From Capsicum annuum (taxonomy: Eukaryota > Streptophyta > Magnoliopsida > Solanales > Solanaceae): a stretch of 64,000 nt of DNA. Positions 44,282-56,871 of the stretch are shown one piece after another; the stretch's first letter is position 1; each line of letters begins with the position of its first letter. The notes below the pieces were generated by a model. The model did no database searches and had not been told where the DNA came from. It saw only the letters and a program-made list of their open reading frames with translations. The stretch covers positions 1-64,000 of the forward strand of contig NW_025856071.1 of the NCBI RefSeq assembly GCF_002878395.1, written 5' to 3'. A program made the position numbers and the translations under genes.

Positions 44282-46050
44282 GAATCCTATATTCTTTATT
44301 TTACACTTGATAAACAACATAAAACCACACCTCACTTTATGGTCAAGTTGTTTATCATGCATCATTCATTACACAGCTTTTTAATCTTTAGACCACCTCC
44401 CTATGACTGAGGCAAGAAGATGGACTCTAAGTTGGGGGTGAAATTCATATCCTCAAGGTAGAGGAAAATGCTGAGTTGGGTCATGCCGTGACGTTAAACT
44501 AGGCACTTCTTGCTAGAAAACCCAAGGTAATTTGTTGTTTATATTCATATTATGTGATTGACATTAGATCTTCGCACCCATGGTGCCACAGGTATGTTTC
44601 TAACTCTCTTGTTTTGATATAATGTGTTGGGAACAATGCATGATATTAAGTTAAGGATGGGGTACTTGTGGGTGTTGATGTCCTCCTGGGGTTTTTGTCG
44701 CCGTGCCTCTTTTCCCTGGAGTCTTATTTGTAGTAGAGCCCGTATGTTTAGGAGTACTGTGTTTGTTTTGTCATGTGTTGTGGTTAGCTGGAGAAAAATA
44801 AGTATCTAGAGCAGCTGACATATTTTTGTTGATTTTTGAGATTGATAAATACCTCCCTGTTGGTTTGTTTTATAACTGTGTGATATACATTTATGTGTGA
44901 CCACTGTGCATCTTGTTATGGCATTAGTACTAGTGACATAATATCCACTGCTAAACAATCGCATGAATTGGATAGGTAGTAGCTTGTGATGCACCTTTGT
45001 GCCATGCGTGTGTGAGATACTACTTAGTTCCTTTTGTGTGTTAAATCCAGAACTTGCTCGGTTAGTCTTACCTTGGTTGAAAAACAGGGGTTAGGAAAGG
45101 ATCATAGGCCGTTTTAATTTTTAAGTCACTTTTTGCCTAAACGACCTTCCCTGTATGCATGATATCTCTTGATCCCTATTTTGAGCCTAAATTGACCATT
45201 TCTTTCTATGACACCTATCACCTTCCCGTTTAGATCATAATAAACCAATTTTAGTCCTGGTCCTCCTTGGACAATATGCACCTAGGCTTAGGTAAATAAC
45301 CTAAGTTGAGGGTGGCTATCATAGGTGTGTGTGATGTAAACTGAGTATGAAGAAAGGCAGAATAAAAGGAAAAGAATAAGTAAAGAAGAATAAAAAGCTA
45401 GGTGGTGTGGAAGAAGAATAAGAAAAGAAAAAAATGAAAAAAAATCCATATCCATCCTGAATAATGTGTGATCAAGAAAAGGAGAAAAGGAAGAAAAAGG
45501 TTAATAAGTGAACCCCAAAAGTTAAGGTAGTACCAAGGAGGCTTAGTCACTCTAAATGCCATTGAATATCATACTAGCCCTTAGCCTACATTACATGCTG
45601 AAGGAAAGACCTATAGTAATCCTAACTTACCTTTCTGGACACCTTGTTAATGAAAATAAGGGAAAGCATATGGTGTTTGACATGCATTGATTGGAATTTC
45701 TTTTTGAGAGTGAGTATCTGTTGACCATCCCCGCATTTACATTCTTGAGTTCATATATGAGTGAGGAGGGACTTCTTTGTTTTAAGGGCACATCGGTTGT
45801 ATTGCTAGTTGTTAACTTATTTTGATAGTATAATATTGGTACATGCATGGTTGTTGTTGCTAAATTGATACCATATCTTGATTCATTTGGGTCACATTGT
45901 TAATCTTCATAGATATGCACAATTGGCTTGAACATGGAGAGTGGCATAAGTTTTGAGCTAAACTTGATAATAAACTGTGATAGGTATCTTATGTGTCTCT
46001 TGGTAAAGCATCGTAGTATGGTGTTATGTAGTTGCTTAAGGACAAGCAAT
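44282..46050 (+). mobile_element. Family C internal noncoding region
   Basis: About 1.8 kb with no conserved ORF. It shares short blocks with family A in the same order, such as CCTAAGTTGAGGGTGG at 45300-45315 and the closing GGACAAGCAA. The purine-rich stretch 45340-45500 is mostly A and G. Short ORFs (44624-44809, 45627-45848, 45928-46203) look like chance. Confidence 0.75.
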
Positions 46051-46069
46051 TGTTTTAAGTTGAGGGTGT
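46051..46069 (+). promoter_or_regulatory. Family C polypurine tract
   Basis: TGTTTTAAGTTGAGGGTGT immediately before the 3' LTR, the family C version of the family A TTAAGTTGGGGGTGT tract. Confidence 0.75.
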
Positions 46070-46252
46070 TGATGTGTGAGCAGATGCTAACATATTTGAG
46101 GCTTTTAACTCAAAATAATTGCGAAGTCTTAAGCAACTTTTGGTTATTTTTGATCGTTTTCTTGTTATATTGTAGTGGTAGGAAGGATGGGAGGAAGACA
46201 TAGGAAAGATGAACAAAATAAGTAAAATCTAGTACCAGTAAGCTAATGTAAG

Positions 46253-46281
46253 TCTGACGGCATTTCTTACAAGCCGTCAGA
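46253..46281 (+). repeat. Perfect 9-bp inverted repeat TCTGACGGC/GCCGTCAGA (C 3' LTR)
   Basis: The arms 46253-46261 and 46273-46281 are separated by 11 bases. The 5' LTR copy (42001-42029) has one change, DNA C to T, which keeps a G-U pair in RNA. Confidence 0.8.
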
Positions 46282-46642
46282 GATGTGGTAAGCTACCGGG
46301 AAAAGGCGTTAGGAAGAACAGTTAAGAAGAGTTACTGGATAAAGGTGACGACATTCTAAATATGTCATCACAAGTGCGGTAAGCCATCAGAAGATGCCGT
46401 CAAGTGGGATAGAACATGGTGAAATAAGCTGAAGGTATGACGATATTTGCTATACGTCGCCACTCTTCTGGTAATCCATAGGAGAACATTGTCAGAGTGA
46501 GGCAGAACAAGTTTAGAAGGCACAACTTCTGATGACATATCTGAGACGCCGTTAGAAGCCTGATGATCAACACCAATATACCATCACCTAAATCTGAGCC
46601 AAGCTATGATTTTGTTATTTTATTACCTTAATTAGGCTTTAG

Positions 46643-46650
46643 TATAAATA
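46643..46650 (+). promoter_or_regulatory. Family C 3' LTR TATA box
   Basis: TATAAATA in CTTTAGTATAAATAGC, about 570 bases into the LTR and followed by TTTTAGGGTTTCATTC. Confidence 0.65.
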
Positions 46651-47613
46651 GCATCTTTTAGGGTTTCATTCACACCTTCGGAAGCAGCTTTTGACATCTT
46701 GTAACTTAGTAAAGGGGAGTTCACTTGTTTTTGACTTTCTTAACTTAGAATTTAATTTTCCATCCTTTTATTTAGTTGTGGGAAATTCTTATTGTACTTG
46801 AAGGAGAAACAACTTTGAATTTCATCTTTTGTAAGTTCACTTTCTTTAAGGGATGAATTTAATCTTTGTTAACTCTTTCTATCTTATGAGAAACTAAAAT
46901 ACACAACTAGGGTTGTGGATCTATGATTATTATTTCATTTATTTAATTGTTAGATTAGGGTTTGAGTGACTATGGGAACGTCTTGAAATTCTATTGTTTT
47001 AACTTGAATCTATTGGTTGCAAACATTAGGTTATGCCTTAGGTTTTATTTGCTTCTAACAGAGAAATAGACTAGAGGTCGTGAATTATCAATAGGGAATT
47101 AGAAGCTACCAACCTTCTATTTAATGATTAATGCCGTAATTGGATCAATCTACTTGAGATAACATCTGGTTGGAAATAGATATGTTATCTAAGTTCGAGA
47201 GAATTAGATAATAAATTGTCTGGTGAGGTCGAGAGATAACTCAAATAGTATTATCGGTAGGGATAATCTGTTGTTCCTACCTATCATGAGAATCATGAAT
47301 AGTTATTATTCAATGGAGATTAATAGTCATAGTGATCACAACCCTAGTTTCTCTATATCACTGATTCAAAATATTGAAATCTAAGTTTTGAGTTCTAAAA
47401 TAAGTTGAAACGTTAAAATTTATTTGATTGATAAAAACCCCTATTTTGTCTTTTCTTATTATTTATTTGAATTTAACATGTAGCTATACTTTCGAACTTG
47501 TTTAATCACCACTCACATTGTTCCCAGTGGATTCGACCCCGACTCCGAAGTTGGGTAAATATATTAACGACGATCTCCTTGCACTTATTTGAGGTGTAAG
47601 TTGAGCATTATCA

Positions 47614-48186
47614 AAACTCTATTTTTTAGTGATATCCTACCCATTCTCTTTGAACCTATATTACAAGTTTAAAATGTCCTTTGATATTTCAAACCTATTA
47701 CCTTTATCATAGTGGCGATAGAAAATTATTTCAAGCCTATTATATGTATTTGTTAGCATCGAGAGTTCTTGAGAGAGGGAGTGTTTCACAGTGAAATTCC
47801 TTATTAAATATTTGATAACTTGGTATGTCAAATTTTCTTTCTTGTGATGAGACATGTGAAAAAGTTGAGGTGGGTTTTTTGTCATCTCCCAAAAAGTCAG
47901 GAAAAAGGGAGTATAATGTAGTTAAGATCATAGGGTGAGTCATTATGGAGTATTAGTGATTGTTGCATGGTTGTTCCTTAGAGTCTTGTGTATCTTTGAA
48001 AATTGAAGCTTATGTTGAGGGGTATATTCATATTGACTTTGCCCATGTGTTAATAGCTTTGTTTTGTAGCAATCAAGTTGAATTCATTGGGATCATTGAG
48101 CAATAAAATTTGGGCATACATGTGATTTGTGTCATTATGAGAGTTAGTGTTGCTGGAGGATAAACAAGGATTTAAGTTGTGGTTGT
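47614..48186 (+). mobile_element. A3 internal region, right piece, with polypurine tract
   Basis: Continues family A after the C insertion and ends in TTTAAGTTGTGGTTGT before the LTR at 48187. A1 and A2 homologues are at 24980-25535 and 37265-37628. No gene. Confidence 0.8.
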
Positions 48187-49707
48187 TGATGAGTGGTGAA
48201 TTTAGCACTCATTGACATCAAATTTATGCATACACTACTATGTTTTCAAGGTGTGAATACGGTGAAAATGTCTTGAAATTATACTAATTCCTATGTGTTG
48301 TAGGTACAAAAATGCTGAGACGTAAAGAGGCAAAATGAGCTGAAAGAGCATCAAAGTGGTAAGAGTAGTGCAAAATTTGGAAAACCTGTGCATACTAGGC
48401 CTCAAGTACCGCAATCACAGATTTCCCACCATGACTGTGGTAAGTAAAGAAGTTAGCAGGCTGCGATCGCTTGAAGAATTCAGCGATGGCGGGGTCACAA
48501 TTATGGTAGATCAGACACGATCGTAATATAGCGGGATTTTCAGATAGGGGTAAAGATTTAAAAGAACATATCCAACCCCAAATTCTCATAAAAAGATCTC
48601 AAAATCCTTATTCCATGAGATCATATTCTACAACCCTGTCAATCACCCTTAGTTTAGGGTTTTTGTAATTTCTTGGATCTTGGAGCTTGAATTTACACTA
48701 ATTTGAGAACGGATTAAAGTAGACGAGCTCTAAAGTGTAGATTTGACTTTGTCTATTGAAGTTTCATTTGAATCTAAAGTGTGGTTTGTCCTCTCTTTAT
48801 TTTCTTATGAATAACTTTGATGAATATCATAGTATATTTGTTTTCATTATCCTTATGATGTGATAGATCTACCTCTTAGGATTATGCTTGATTAAGGTGC
48901 ATTTATGTGTGGGTAGTGATTCATTTTTGGATATGCTACTGTGTTGGTGTTGGGTTCTACTATTTCTTGAATAAATTGATTAGAATTTATGGGTGAAAGC
49001 TCTAAATACCCAAAATGGGTTTGTGGGTGAAAACGCTAAGCTCTTGAAATCCTAAACCCTCCTTGAAAGAGGGTTTTGGGTGAACTTTAGGAACCCACAT
49101 CAATCTTGAAAGAGGAATGTGAGAACCAAGGCAAAAGTGGACAATTATTGGGCTTAGTTTTCAAATTTTTACCATCTTAGACATAAGGGTGATTATGAGG
49201 TTGACTATCCCTTGGGTAACATCCTAGAAATAGGGGTTCCTAATTGAGGTATTGAGTGGAATTAATTAACACACTTGTTAGTTACTCAAAAAGGTCTATG
49301 AGTGATATCTTTGAGGTTTTGTTGACGAACTATCCTCAAGGAATTTAAACCTAGCCTACCACATCATCAATGATTAGAATTTTCATCGAATCATAATGTC
49401 CCTATGCTTAACATTCCCCTAGGTTAGCATAATCCCAAGATCCATGTCTAATTAATTACACTCTAATTGTTATTATTCACGAATTAGTCACTTAGAATCC
49501 CAAGAATTACTATCACATTAGAAAACATTGAAAACCCCCAAACCATATTATATCATAGGTTTGAACTTAGCAAGAAACTTTTATTTCAAAATTACTCAAT
49601 CACCACTCACATTGATCCTCGCAGTTTCGAACCCGATTCCTAGTTTGTTAAATATATTGTCAATGATCGCCTTTCCCTTAAATTGATGTGTAAGTAGAGC
49701 GTTATCA
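48187..49707 (+). repeat. Family A LTR (A3 3' LTR, end of array)
   Basis: 1521 bp, TGATGAGTGGTGAATTT to GAGCGTTATCA. No PBS follows, so it is the terminal 3' LTR of the array. The GCGATCGC cluster spans 48405-48535. Confidence 0.86.
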
Positions 49708-49949
49708 ATCATACCATAAGATAGTCACTATATATGGTCGATACACTCTATCCACTATAAATGAATGACCTGTGGGAGTAGCTACATACATAGACACAAA
49801 CAAAGACAAATACAAAAAACTTAGATGAGTAGCAAAGTAGGTAAAAACATATTTATATGTATAATCCAAAAAAAGTAGTACATGAACTGACATATGACAA
49901 TTGGAGTTTGTACCTATAATGAGGATATCTAAAGCCTCTGTCTATAGCC
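49708..49949. other. Unassigned 242-bp segment
   Basis: Lies between the end of the family A array and the truncated E3 LTR. I find no second copy in the window and no ORF, PBS or inverted repeat. It may be old flanking DNA or the missing part of another element. Confidence 0.6.
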
Positions 49950-52297
49950 TACCCATATTAGTTAGTGGCACGCTACTCCATAAAAGGGAATGGCATTTGG
50001 AAAATTCCAGTAGGGGTCCACGATTATGGCGCATCGCGCCAGGGCTCAAATTTAGAATTCTCTATTTTCCAGTGTCTCAGCGCGATTTCCCTCTCGTCGC
50101 ACCAAAGTTCCAGGTCACAAAGAAAGTGGCAACATGATGACCCCGCATTGCACTATCCCTCAATTTGTCAATTATCAAAATCCAGTGACATGGTCCGATA
50201 GCACCGCGTCACGCCAAGGATCCAATTCGGAAACTTTCATTGAAATTAAATTTCGCGTCCAGGGTTTAAAGGGTCAACTTAACACCCATATTTAAGCACT
50301 TTAACATGTAATTCAACAAATTTTTACCAAAAATATACTAATTTATCTCAAGTTTCTCTCAAGAACAAGATAAGGTTTTTATAAAAGATCCAATTTCAAG
50401 AAAGTTTCACAGTCAATCTTTAAGAAATCACGAACTACGGTATGCATAGTGTTCATTCATGGACTCCTTCCATCCATGATGCCTAAGAATCCCTTTTCTA
50501 AATTCAATTTTATGGATTTTCTTAGGAATTTCATGATTGGGCTGCTCTTGTTCATGTGGATAATGAGAAATTGAATTCTACTCCATGTTGGGTGATAAAT
50601 TCTATATGGGTTAAATAATTATAGATATAGATTCATGCAAACCTATGACTAAACCCTTAAATGATGAAATTAGAATTGAACCGTGATGTTTAATTATTTT
50701 TCAATGTTGTTTTCATGTACCATGCCTATAATATATTTAATTAAATGCCTAGATGAAGGAAAAGTGCCTAACTAGCATGATACCATGAAATCCCCACATA
50801 TGTACAAGTTATGCCTATCACATGTTTTGATGAAATGCTTCTATAAATGTATTATAGAATATGATGTTAGTTATATGTTCAAGTAAGTTATGCTTGGTCA
50901 GTTTTCTTCCAACAAGTCTTGGGGCTACTCGTACCCAAAACATTAGCTGTGTTCCTAGGTCATGTCATGATTTCGCGATACTCTCAGTCAAGCTATGATC
51001 CTTAGACTTCAGACAGTCTTATGACTCAAAAAATCTCCATAATCTCATGAACTCAGTCAGTTGTCTGATATCAGTAGTATTCCATCAGTCAATGAAATTC
51101 AGTAACTTAGCCTATGTTTAGTTCAGTAAATCATGTTCATAGTCTATTCAGAGGGGAGTAGAAATTAGCACTGAGTAAACCCAAGGATTAGAACACACAC
51201 TATCAGATGAGAGTGTGATTCTTAGAAGTCATCCTTTCATTCAAAAACTATGTAGCCAACATAGGTTGAGACATCAACACTGTCCAATAAGGGTTGATGG
51301 GGTGGATAAGTAATGTTAGATAAGGCCCCCACCGTTCTTATATAGTGGACACTATCTGATAAGGGTCGCCCATAGCTTATCCTTACTGGTGGTGTGGTAT
51401 TGAATCCCTTCTAATTGGGTTACAAATTGTACCCCAACTCAGCCATAATGGCGTATCAGGGGCATGTCGGTTAGATAACTATTTCCCATAGTTTCATGTT
51501 ATAGAATAGGACTGTCAGATATAGTCAATCAGTCTCAGTACTAGAACTCAGATAGTTCTTCTAATTTTAGGACTGTTAGATACAGTCAACTCAGATACAG
51601 TACGGAACTTAGATAGTTCCATTAGATTCAGGACTATCAGATATAGTCACTCATGTTACCAGTTATATTCAAATTCAGTAATCATGTTATCATAGTATTA
51701 GTGTCAGTTATTATATCTTATGTATGTATTCTCATACTCATGATAGTTAGTCGGTTATTATTATTGTTCATGTGTATGAACCCTATGCATTCAGCCTATC
51801 TCACATGCATACCAGTACATTCAAACTACTGACGCATTTTTGCCATATTGTCTTATACCATAGGTTCAGAGACGCGAGCTCCAGAGCAACAGTAGAGTCC
51901 AGATATACACAGACAAAATTATAAGTGATTCCTTATCTTTCAAGGACATAATTATTTCCCTATTATCTTATTAATCAATTTATTAGTTGGAGTTAGTTGG
52001 GGACATGTCCCATCAACTTCTTACTCATACAGTTTAGTCAGTTAGATTCTTTCTTCACTATTATATTTTAGACTTTATTATGTTCAGTTTTGTTTTGGGT
52101 ATTCTATTATCCCACACAGATGCTATATCATTCAAATCATGTTTAGTATTGAACCTTATGGCCTTTCAGTTCATGTTTCTGCATTATAAACTATTTTATG
52201 CAGTATAAGGTAGAAATATTAGTCATTGGTTAGCTTGTTTTCCTTTGGGGTCATGAGCACTGTGTAGCATTTTGGGTACTAGGTTTGGGGCATTACA
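49950..52297 (+). repeat. E3 5' LTR, 5' end missing
   Basis: From ACCCATATTAGTTAGTGG it follows the LTR at 57085-57590 (for example AAATGGCATTTGGAAAATTCC in both). The first ~215 bases, present at 56872-57085, are absent. It ends GGGGCATTACA at 52297. It contains repeated CpG-rich boxes such as GCATCGCGCCAGGG near 50030 and CGCGTCACGCCAAGG near 50205. The two overlapping ORFs at 49901-50201 lie in this LTR and are not credible genes. Confidence 0.82.
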
Positions 52298-52300
52298 AAC

Positions 52301-52314
52301 TTGGTATAAGAGCC
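52301..52314 (+). promoter_or_regulatory. E3 primer-binding site (variant initiator tRNA-Met)
   Basis: TTGGTATAAGAGCC, three bases after the LTR end, with the same C-to-A variant as E2. Confidence 0.82.
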
Positions 52315-52519
52315 TAATATTCAATAGATTCCTAGGACAACTTAAAGCCACATCTAGTAGAGTCTTGTACATGGGTGTGTTGCGGTCCATATTTATGTAC
52401 ACAAAGTTGTAAGATGTTTTAGGAGCATTTTCCCTTTTTAATTATTCATGTCGCGCCAGTGAGCATAATTTTAAGTTAATATCTCAGTGTAAACCATTTT
52501 TCCTTTTTCTCTACAGAAC

Positions 52520-53650
52520 ATGCTTGCTAAAAGAAGAAACGAAAACCAGTCAGCCCCTCAGCCCGAAGATCCTTTAGGAGATCATGTTTCTCATGAGGAG
52601 TTCAGGATCACATTAACAACTCTGTCTCAATCATTCGCTACTAAAAAAAAATGGAAAATAGTTATTTTACCCAACCCAATGGCCAATTCAGTCGTAGCTA
52701 GGATTTGGGACTTTACCTAAATGAATCCTTCATCCTTTCTTGGGTCTAAGGTTGATGAGTACCCTCAAGAATTTATTGATCAGATTCAGAAGGTAACAGA
52801 AATTATGGGTGTGACTACTATTAATAGTTCTGAGTTAGATGCATATCAGTTACAGGATGTGATAGTGGAAGTCAGGGAGGTCTAATGATGCAGGTCCTAT
52901 AGAGTGGGAGAAGTTTGTCACTGCATTCTTAGACAGATTCTTTCCCCAAGATCTTAGAAAGGCTAAGGTGCTAGAATTCATCAAACACAAGCAGGGTAAT
53001 ATGAACGGTGAAAGAGTATTCTCTTAAGCTTACTCAATTAACCAGATATGCCCTTCATGTGGTTGCAAAGAGCAGAGCCAAGATGAGTAAGTTTTATTCA
53101 GGGGTAAATGGTAGCATGTTAAATAAGTGTAGATCTGCCATGCTGAATAGTGACATGACTTTAGCTAGGCTTATGACTCTTGCTCAACAAATAGATGAGT
53201 AGAAGATTAAGTAGAGGGAGAAGCAGAATAAGAGAGCGAACATAGGTAGTTTCAACTTTGCTTAGCCTAAATCAGAAGAAGGAAACCATTCCTAATTTCA
53301 TCCTATGTCATAATTTACATGCCCTTCTTCAGCTAGTACTCTAGTTCCTAAGTTCAAGGAGGGTAACGGAGATAAAACGCCAGGCTCTAGGTCTCAGGAC
53401 AGTATTAGCAATGCCTGAACTAATCCACTTTGTCAGACTTACGGTAAGAACCATAAAAGTGCTTGCAGAGCTGGTAGCAAGGTCTGTTTTGATTGTGGTA
53501 AGCCAGGACATAGAGTCAGAGACTGTCCTCAGTTAGGTTATCAGAGTTATCTCCGCTCCTCAGCTTTGTCCGGTCACCCGAATCAGTAGGATGACACCAC
53601 CAGTGTGACTAGTGGGCAATGCCTAAATCATATCTATGCTCTTCAGTCCT
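52520..53650 (+). pseudogene. E3 gag, broken, zinc knuckle intact
   Basis: ATG 52520 (MLAKRRNENQ) opens 66 codons. Further blocks are MNPSSFLGSKVDEYPQEF near 52720, FLDRFFPQDLRKAKV near 52930, EYSLKLTQLTRYA from 53014 and LARLMTLAQQIDE ending 53202. The nucleocapsid has a first box LCQTYGKNHKSAC and then a fully preserved CCHC knuckle, CFDCGKPGHRVRDC at 53485-53526, the only intact one among the chromovirus gag copies here. A one-base shift near 53005 and several TAG/TAA codons break the frame. Confidence 0.8.
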
Positions 53651-56490
53651 AATAAGATTAGGTAAATTCTCCTGATGTAGTTACTAGTAAGCTACTGATC
53701 TTTCATGCGCATGTTTACGCTTTGTTAGATCGAGGAGCTTCTTTGTCTTTTGTTACTCCCTATATAGCAGATGATTCTAAAATCAATCCTAAAATCCTTG
53801 CAGAGCCCTTTTTAGTCTCTAACCTAGTGGGTAAAACCATCATAGCCCGGTGGGTATACAGGAACTGCCCGGTTATGATATTTTAGAGTCACTTCAGTAG
53901 ACTTAGTCAAATAAGAGATGATTGATTTTGATATCATTCTCAGCATGGATTGGCTTCATTCCTACTATGCTACAGTCGACTTCAGAAATACAATAGTCCT
54001 GTTTCAGTTTTTGAATGAACCCATCCTTGAGTGGAAGGGTAGTACTTCAGCGTTCAGAGGTCATCTTGTTTCCTACCTTCAGGCATGAATAATGATATTT
54101 AAAGGATGTGTATATCATTTTGTTTGAGTTATGGACACTAGTTCTGAAACTCCCAGCATTGAATCAGTTCCAGTTGTAGGTGAATATTCTGATGTCTTTC
54201 CCGAAGATCTTCTAGGAATTCCTCTTAAAAGGGAAATAGACTTCCACATTGATCATCTTTAAGATACTCAATCTATATCTATTTTTCCATACATAATGGC
54301 ACCAGTAGAACACAGAGAACTAAGAGAATAATTGAAGGATCTCTTAGATAAGGGATTCATCAGGCCCAACATTTCCCCATAGGGTGCGGTGCTCCAGTAT
54401 TATTGGTGCACAAGAAAGATAGATCTTTTAGAAAGTGTGTACACTATCGTTAACTCTATAAGGTCATAGTCAAGAACAAGTATCCTTTTTCTATAATCGA
54501 TAACTTGTTTGATCAACTTCAGGGTGCCAATTATTTCTCTAAGATAGACCTCAGATCTGAATGTCATAAGCTCAGAGTTAAAGAATGTAACATTCCAAAA
54601 ATTGCTTTCTATACTTGGTATGGTTATTTTAAATTCTTAGTGTTATCCTTTGGTCTTGCCAATACACCAAAAACATTTATGGACTTTATAAACCATTTGT
54701 TCAAGCTATACTTAGACATGTTCATCATAGTCTTCATAGATGATATTCTGGTGTATTCCCACAGTGAGCGTGATCATGCAGACCATCTCAGAATAGTACT
54801 TCAGACTCTCAGAGATCATCAGCTATTCACCAAATTCAGTAAGTGCAAATTTTTACTAAGGTCAGTAGCATTCCTTGGTCATATCATTTTTGGTGATGGC
54901 ATTAGAGTGGATCCTCAAAAGACCAAAGCAACAAAAAACTAGACTCTCCCTGTCTCTCCATCTGATATCTGGAGTTTCTTAGATTTGGATGGCTATTATA
55001 GATGGTTTGTTGTGAGATTTTCTTCTATTACATCCCTTATGTCTAGACTAACTCAGAATAAAGTCAACTTTTAGTGGTCATATCCTTGTGAGAAGAGATT
55101 TTAGTAGTTGAAGACTCGACTGAACTCAACTCTAGTATTAGCTCTTCTAGATGGTCCAGACGGTTTCATAGTGTATTGTGATGCATCCAGAGTAGGTTTG
55201 AGTTGTTTCCTCATGAAGTATGGTAAGGCCATAGCTACACCTCCAAATACCTTAAGCAGCATGAGAGGAATTATCCGACTAATGATCTTGAGTTAGAAGC
55301 CGTAGTGTTTGCCTTGAAGATTTGGAGGAGTTATCTATATAGTGTTCATGTAGATGCGTTCAACTATCATAAAAGTCTTCAACATGTCTTTTCTAAAAAA
55401 GATCTCAATCTTCATCATAGAAGGTGGTTAGAGCTCTTGAAAGATTATGACATGAGTGTCCTTTATCATCTGGGCAAGGCCAACGTAGTGGCCGATGCTC
55501 TCACTAGACTATCCGTGGGTAGTGCTTCTCATGTTGAGGACAGTAAGAAGAAGTTAGCTCAGGAAGTCCATCAGCTTGCCAGACTAGGCATTCGGTTAGT
55601 TAATATAGAAGAGGGTGATTATGGGTTCAGAGTAGTTCATAATCATCTCTAGTTTTTGAGGTGAAATAAATGCAAGATAGAGATCCCAACCTTGTCAAGT
55701 TGAAGGGTTCAGTCTAGGATCAGAAAGTAGAGATTTTCTCCCAAGGGGGAGATGGTATCCTTCTTTGCCAGCGTTGCCTCTATGTTCCAGGTATAGATAA
55801 CTTAAGGCAGTAAATTTTTGTAGAAGCACATGGTGCGCGCTACTCTATTCATCAAGGGGCCAAAAAGATGTACCACGACTTATGAGGAATCTATTAGTAG
55901 AGTTAGATGAAGAGAGGAATTGCAGAGTTTGTGGCTAAGTGCTCTACATGTCAACAAGTTAAGATAGAGCATCATAAGCCTAGTGGGACAATCCAGGAGT
56001 TCAGTATTCCTACTTGGAAGTAGGAAGTTGTGAATATGGACTTCATGATGGGTTTGCCTCGAACTCATCAACAACATGATTAAGTCTAGGTCATCGTAGA
56101 CAGAATCACCAAATCAGCTCATTTTCTTCCAGTTCATACCTCTTATTCATCCGAGGATTATGCCAAACTCTACATCAAGAATTTGGTCAGATTGCACGGT
56201 GTTCCATTATCCATTATTTCAGACATAGGTACCCAATTTACCTCTCATTTCTGGAAAACATTCCAAAAAGGTCTTGGTACCCAAGTTCATCCTAGTAGAA
56301 CCTTTCATTCTCATATAGATGGTCAAGTAGAAAGGACTATTTAGACATTAGGAGATATGCTAAGGGCGTGTGCAATTGATTTCAAGGGATGTTAGGATGA
56401 CCACTTACCTTTGATTGAGTTTGCATGCAACAACAACTATCATTCCAAGTATCCTCTTCTCTTCTTCTCCAACTCAGATCAAGCTCAAGG
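53651..56490 (+). pseudogene. E3 pol, broken; integrase C-terminus and most of chromodomain deleted
   Basis: Protease near 53690-53960 reads YALLDRGASLSFVTPY (active-site D-R-G-A) followed by IIARWVYRNCP. RT includes [18 protein letters not shown] and the catalytic FIDD at 54733-54744, unchanged. The frame 54505-54942 is clean. RNase H has GFIVYCDASRVGLS near 55160 and ends VADALTRLSVGSA near 55500. Integrase keeps a CSTCQQVK zinc half near 55950 and the three acidic positions (VNMDFM, SDIGTQF, QVERTI). At about 56443 the core sequence NYHS joins directly to KYPLLFFSN, which is the end of the chromodomain region in E4. About 620 bases are therefore missing. Stops and shifts occur elsewhere. 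Confidence 0.82.
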
Positions 56491-56858
56491 TAACAGTTCT
56501 CCTTAAGCTTACTCAGTTTCATATTCAGTGTTCATTATAAACTTGGTATAGAGTTTTATGCTCATGTTCCCATTATAAACTTGATATCAAGTACCATTGT
56601 ATATTTATTCATGCACTCATGTATCAGTCCAATTATGTAATTATACATCAGACATGTATTCTCATTGTGAGAAACTTAGTTCTTCAGAAAAATCAGTCAT
56701 GCATTCATGAATCACTTACACATGCATTAGATATTTATGTTCCGTATTAATGTTCAGCTTGTCAGTCATGTCATTCATGAGATCATGTTCTAGTTATTTA
56801 AGTTCAGTATGTATATTAATTTTCTTTTCTCCCCTCTCAATCGAGGATGAATGTTCTC
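56491..56858 (+). mobile_element. E3 3' untranslated region
   Basis: Noncoding sequence with repeated CATTATAAACTTGGTAT and CATTCATGA motifs and the TCGAGGATGAATGTTCTC box before the polypurine tract. Confidence 0.7.
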
Positions 56859-56871
56859 AAGGGGGAGATAT
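56859..56871 (+). promoter_or_regulatory. E3 polypurine tract
   Basis: AAGGGGGAGATAT immediately before the LTR start TATAATACCCC (from TGTAATACCCC). Confidence 0.82.

Larger units (their letters stand above)
41822..47613 (+). mobile_element. Family C: complete non-autonomous LTR element
   Basis: LTRs are 1457 and 1544 bp (TGATGTGTGAG... to ...GTTATCA), with tRNA-Asp PBS, one gag-like ORF, a polypurine tract and no pol. It sits inside A3; family A sequence resumes at 47614 near AGTGATATCCTACCC. The target duplication is unclear: TCACT on the left against AAACT on the right. It is related to family A by PBS, the gag-like protein, the 3' noncoding blocks and the LTR end. Confidence 0.87.
46070..47613 (+). 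repeat. Family C 3' LTR
   Basis: TGATGTGTGAGCAGATGC to GCATTATCA, 1544 bp. It contains about 80 bases not in the 5' LTR (near 46855-46925). The hairpin at 46253-46281 is perfect here. Confidence 0.87.

Noticed and set aside
41817..47618. A clean 5-bp target duplication for family C
   Set aside because: TCACT on the left and AAACT on the right match at only three positions, so I do not claim it.
49901..50201. Two overlapping 78-codon ORFs
   Set aside because: They lie across the start of the E3 5' LTR; the other LTR copy (57085 onward) does not preserve either frame.
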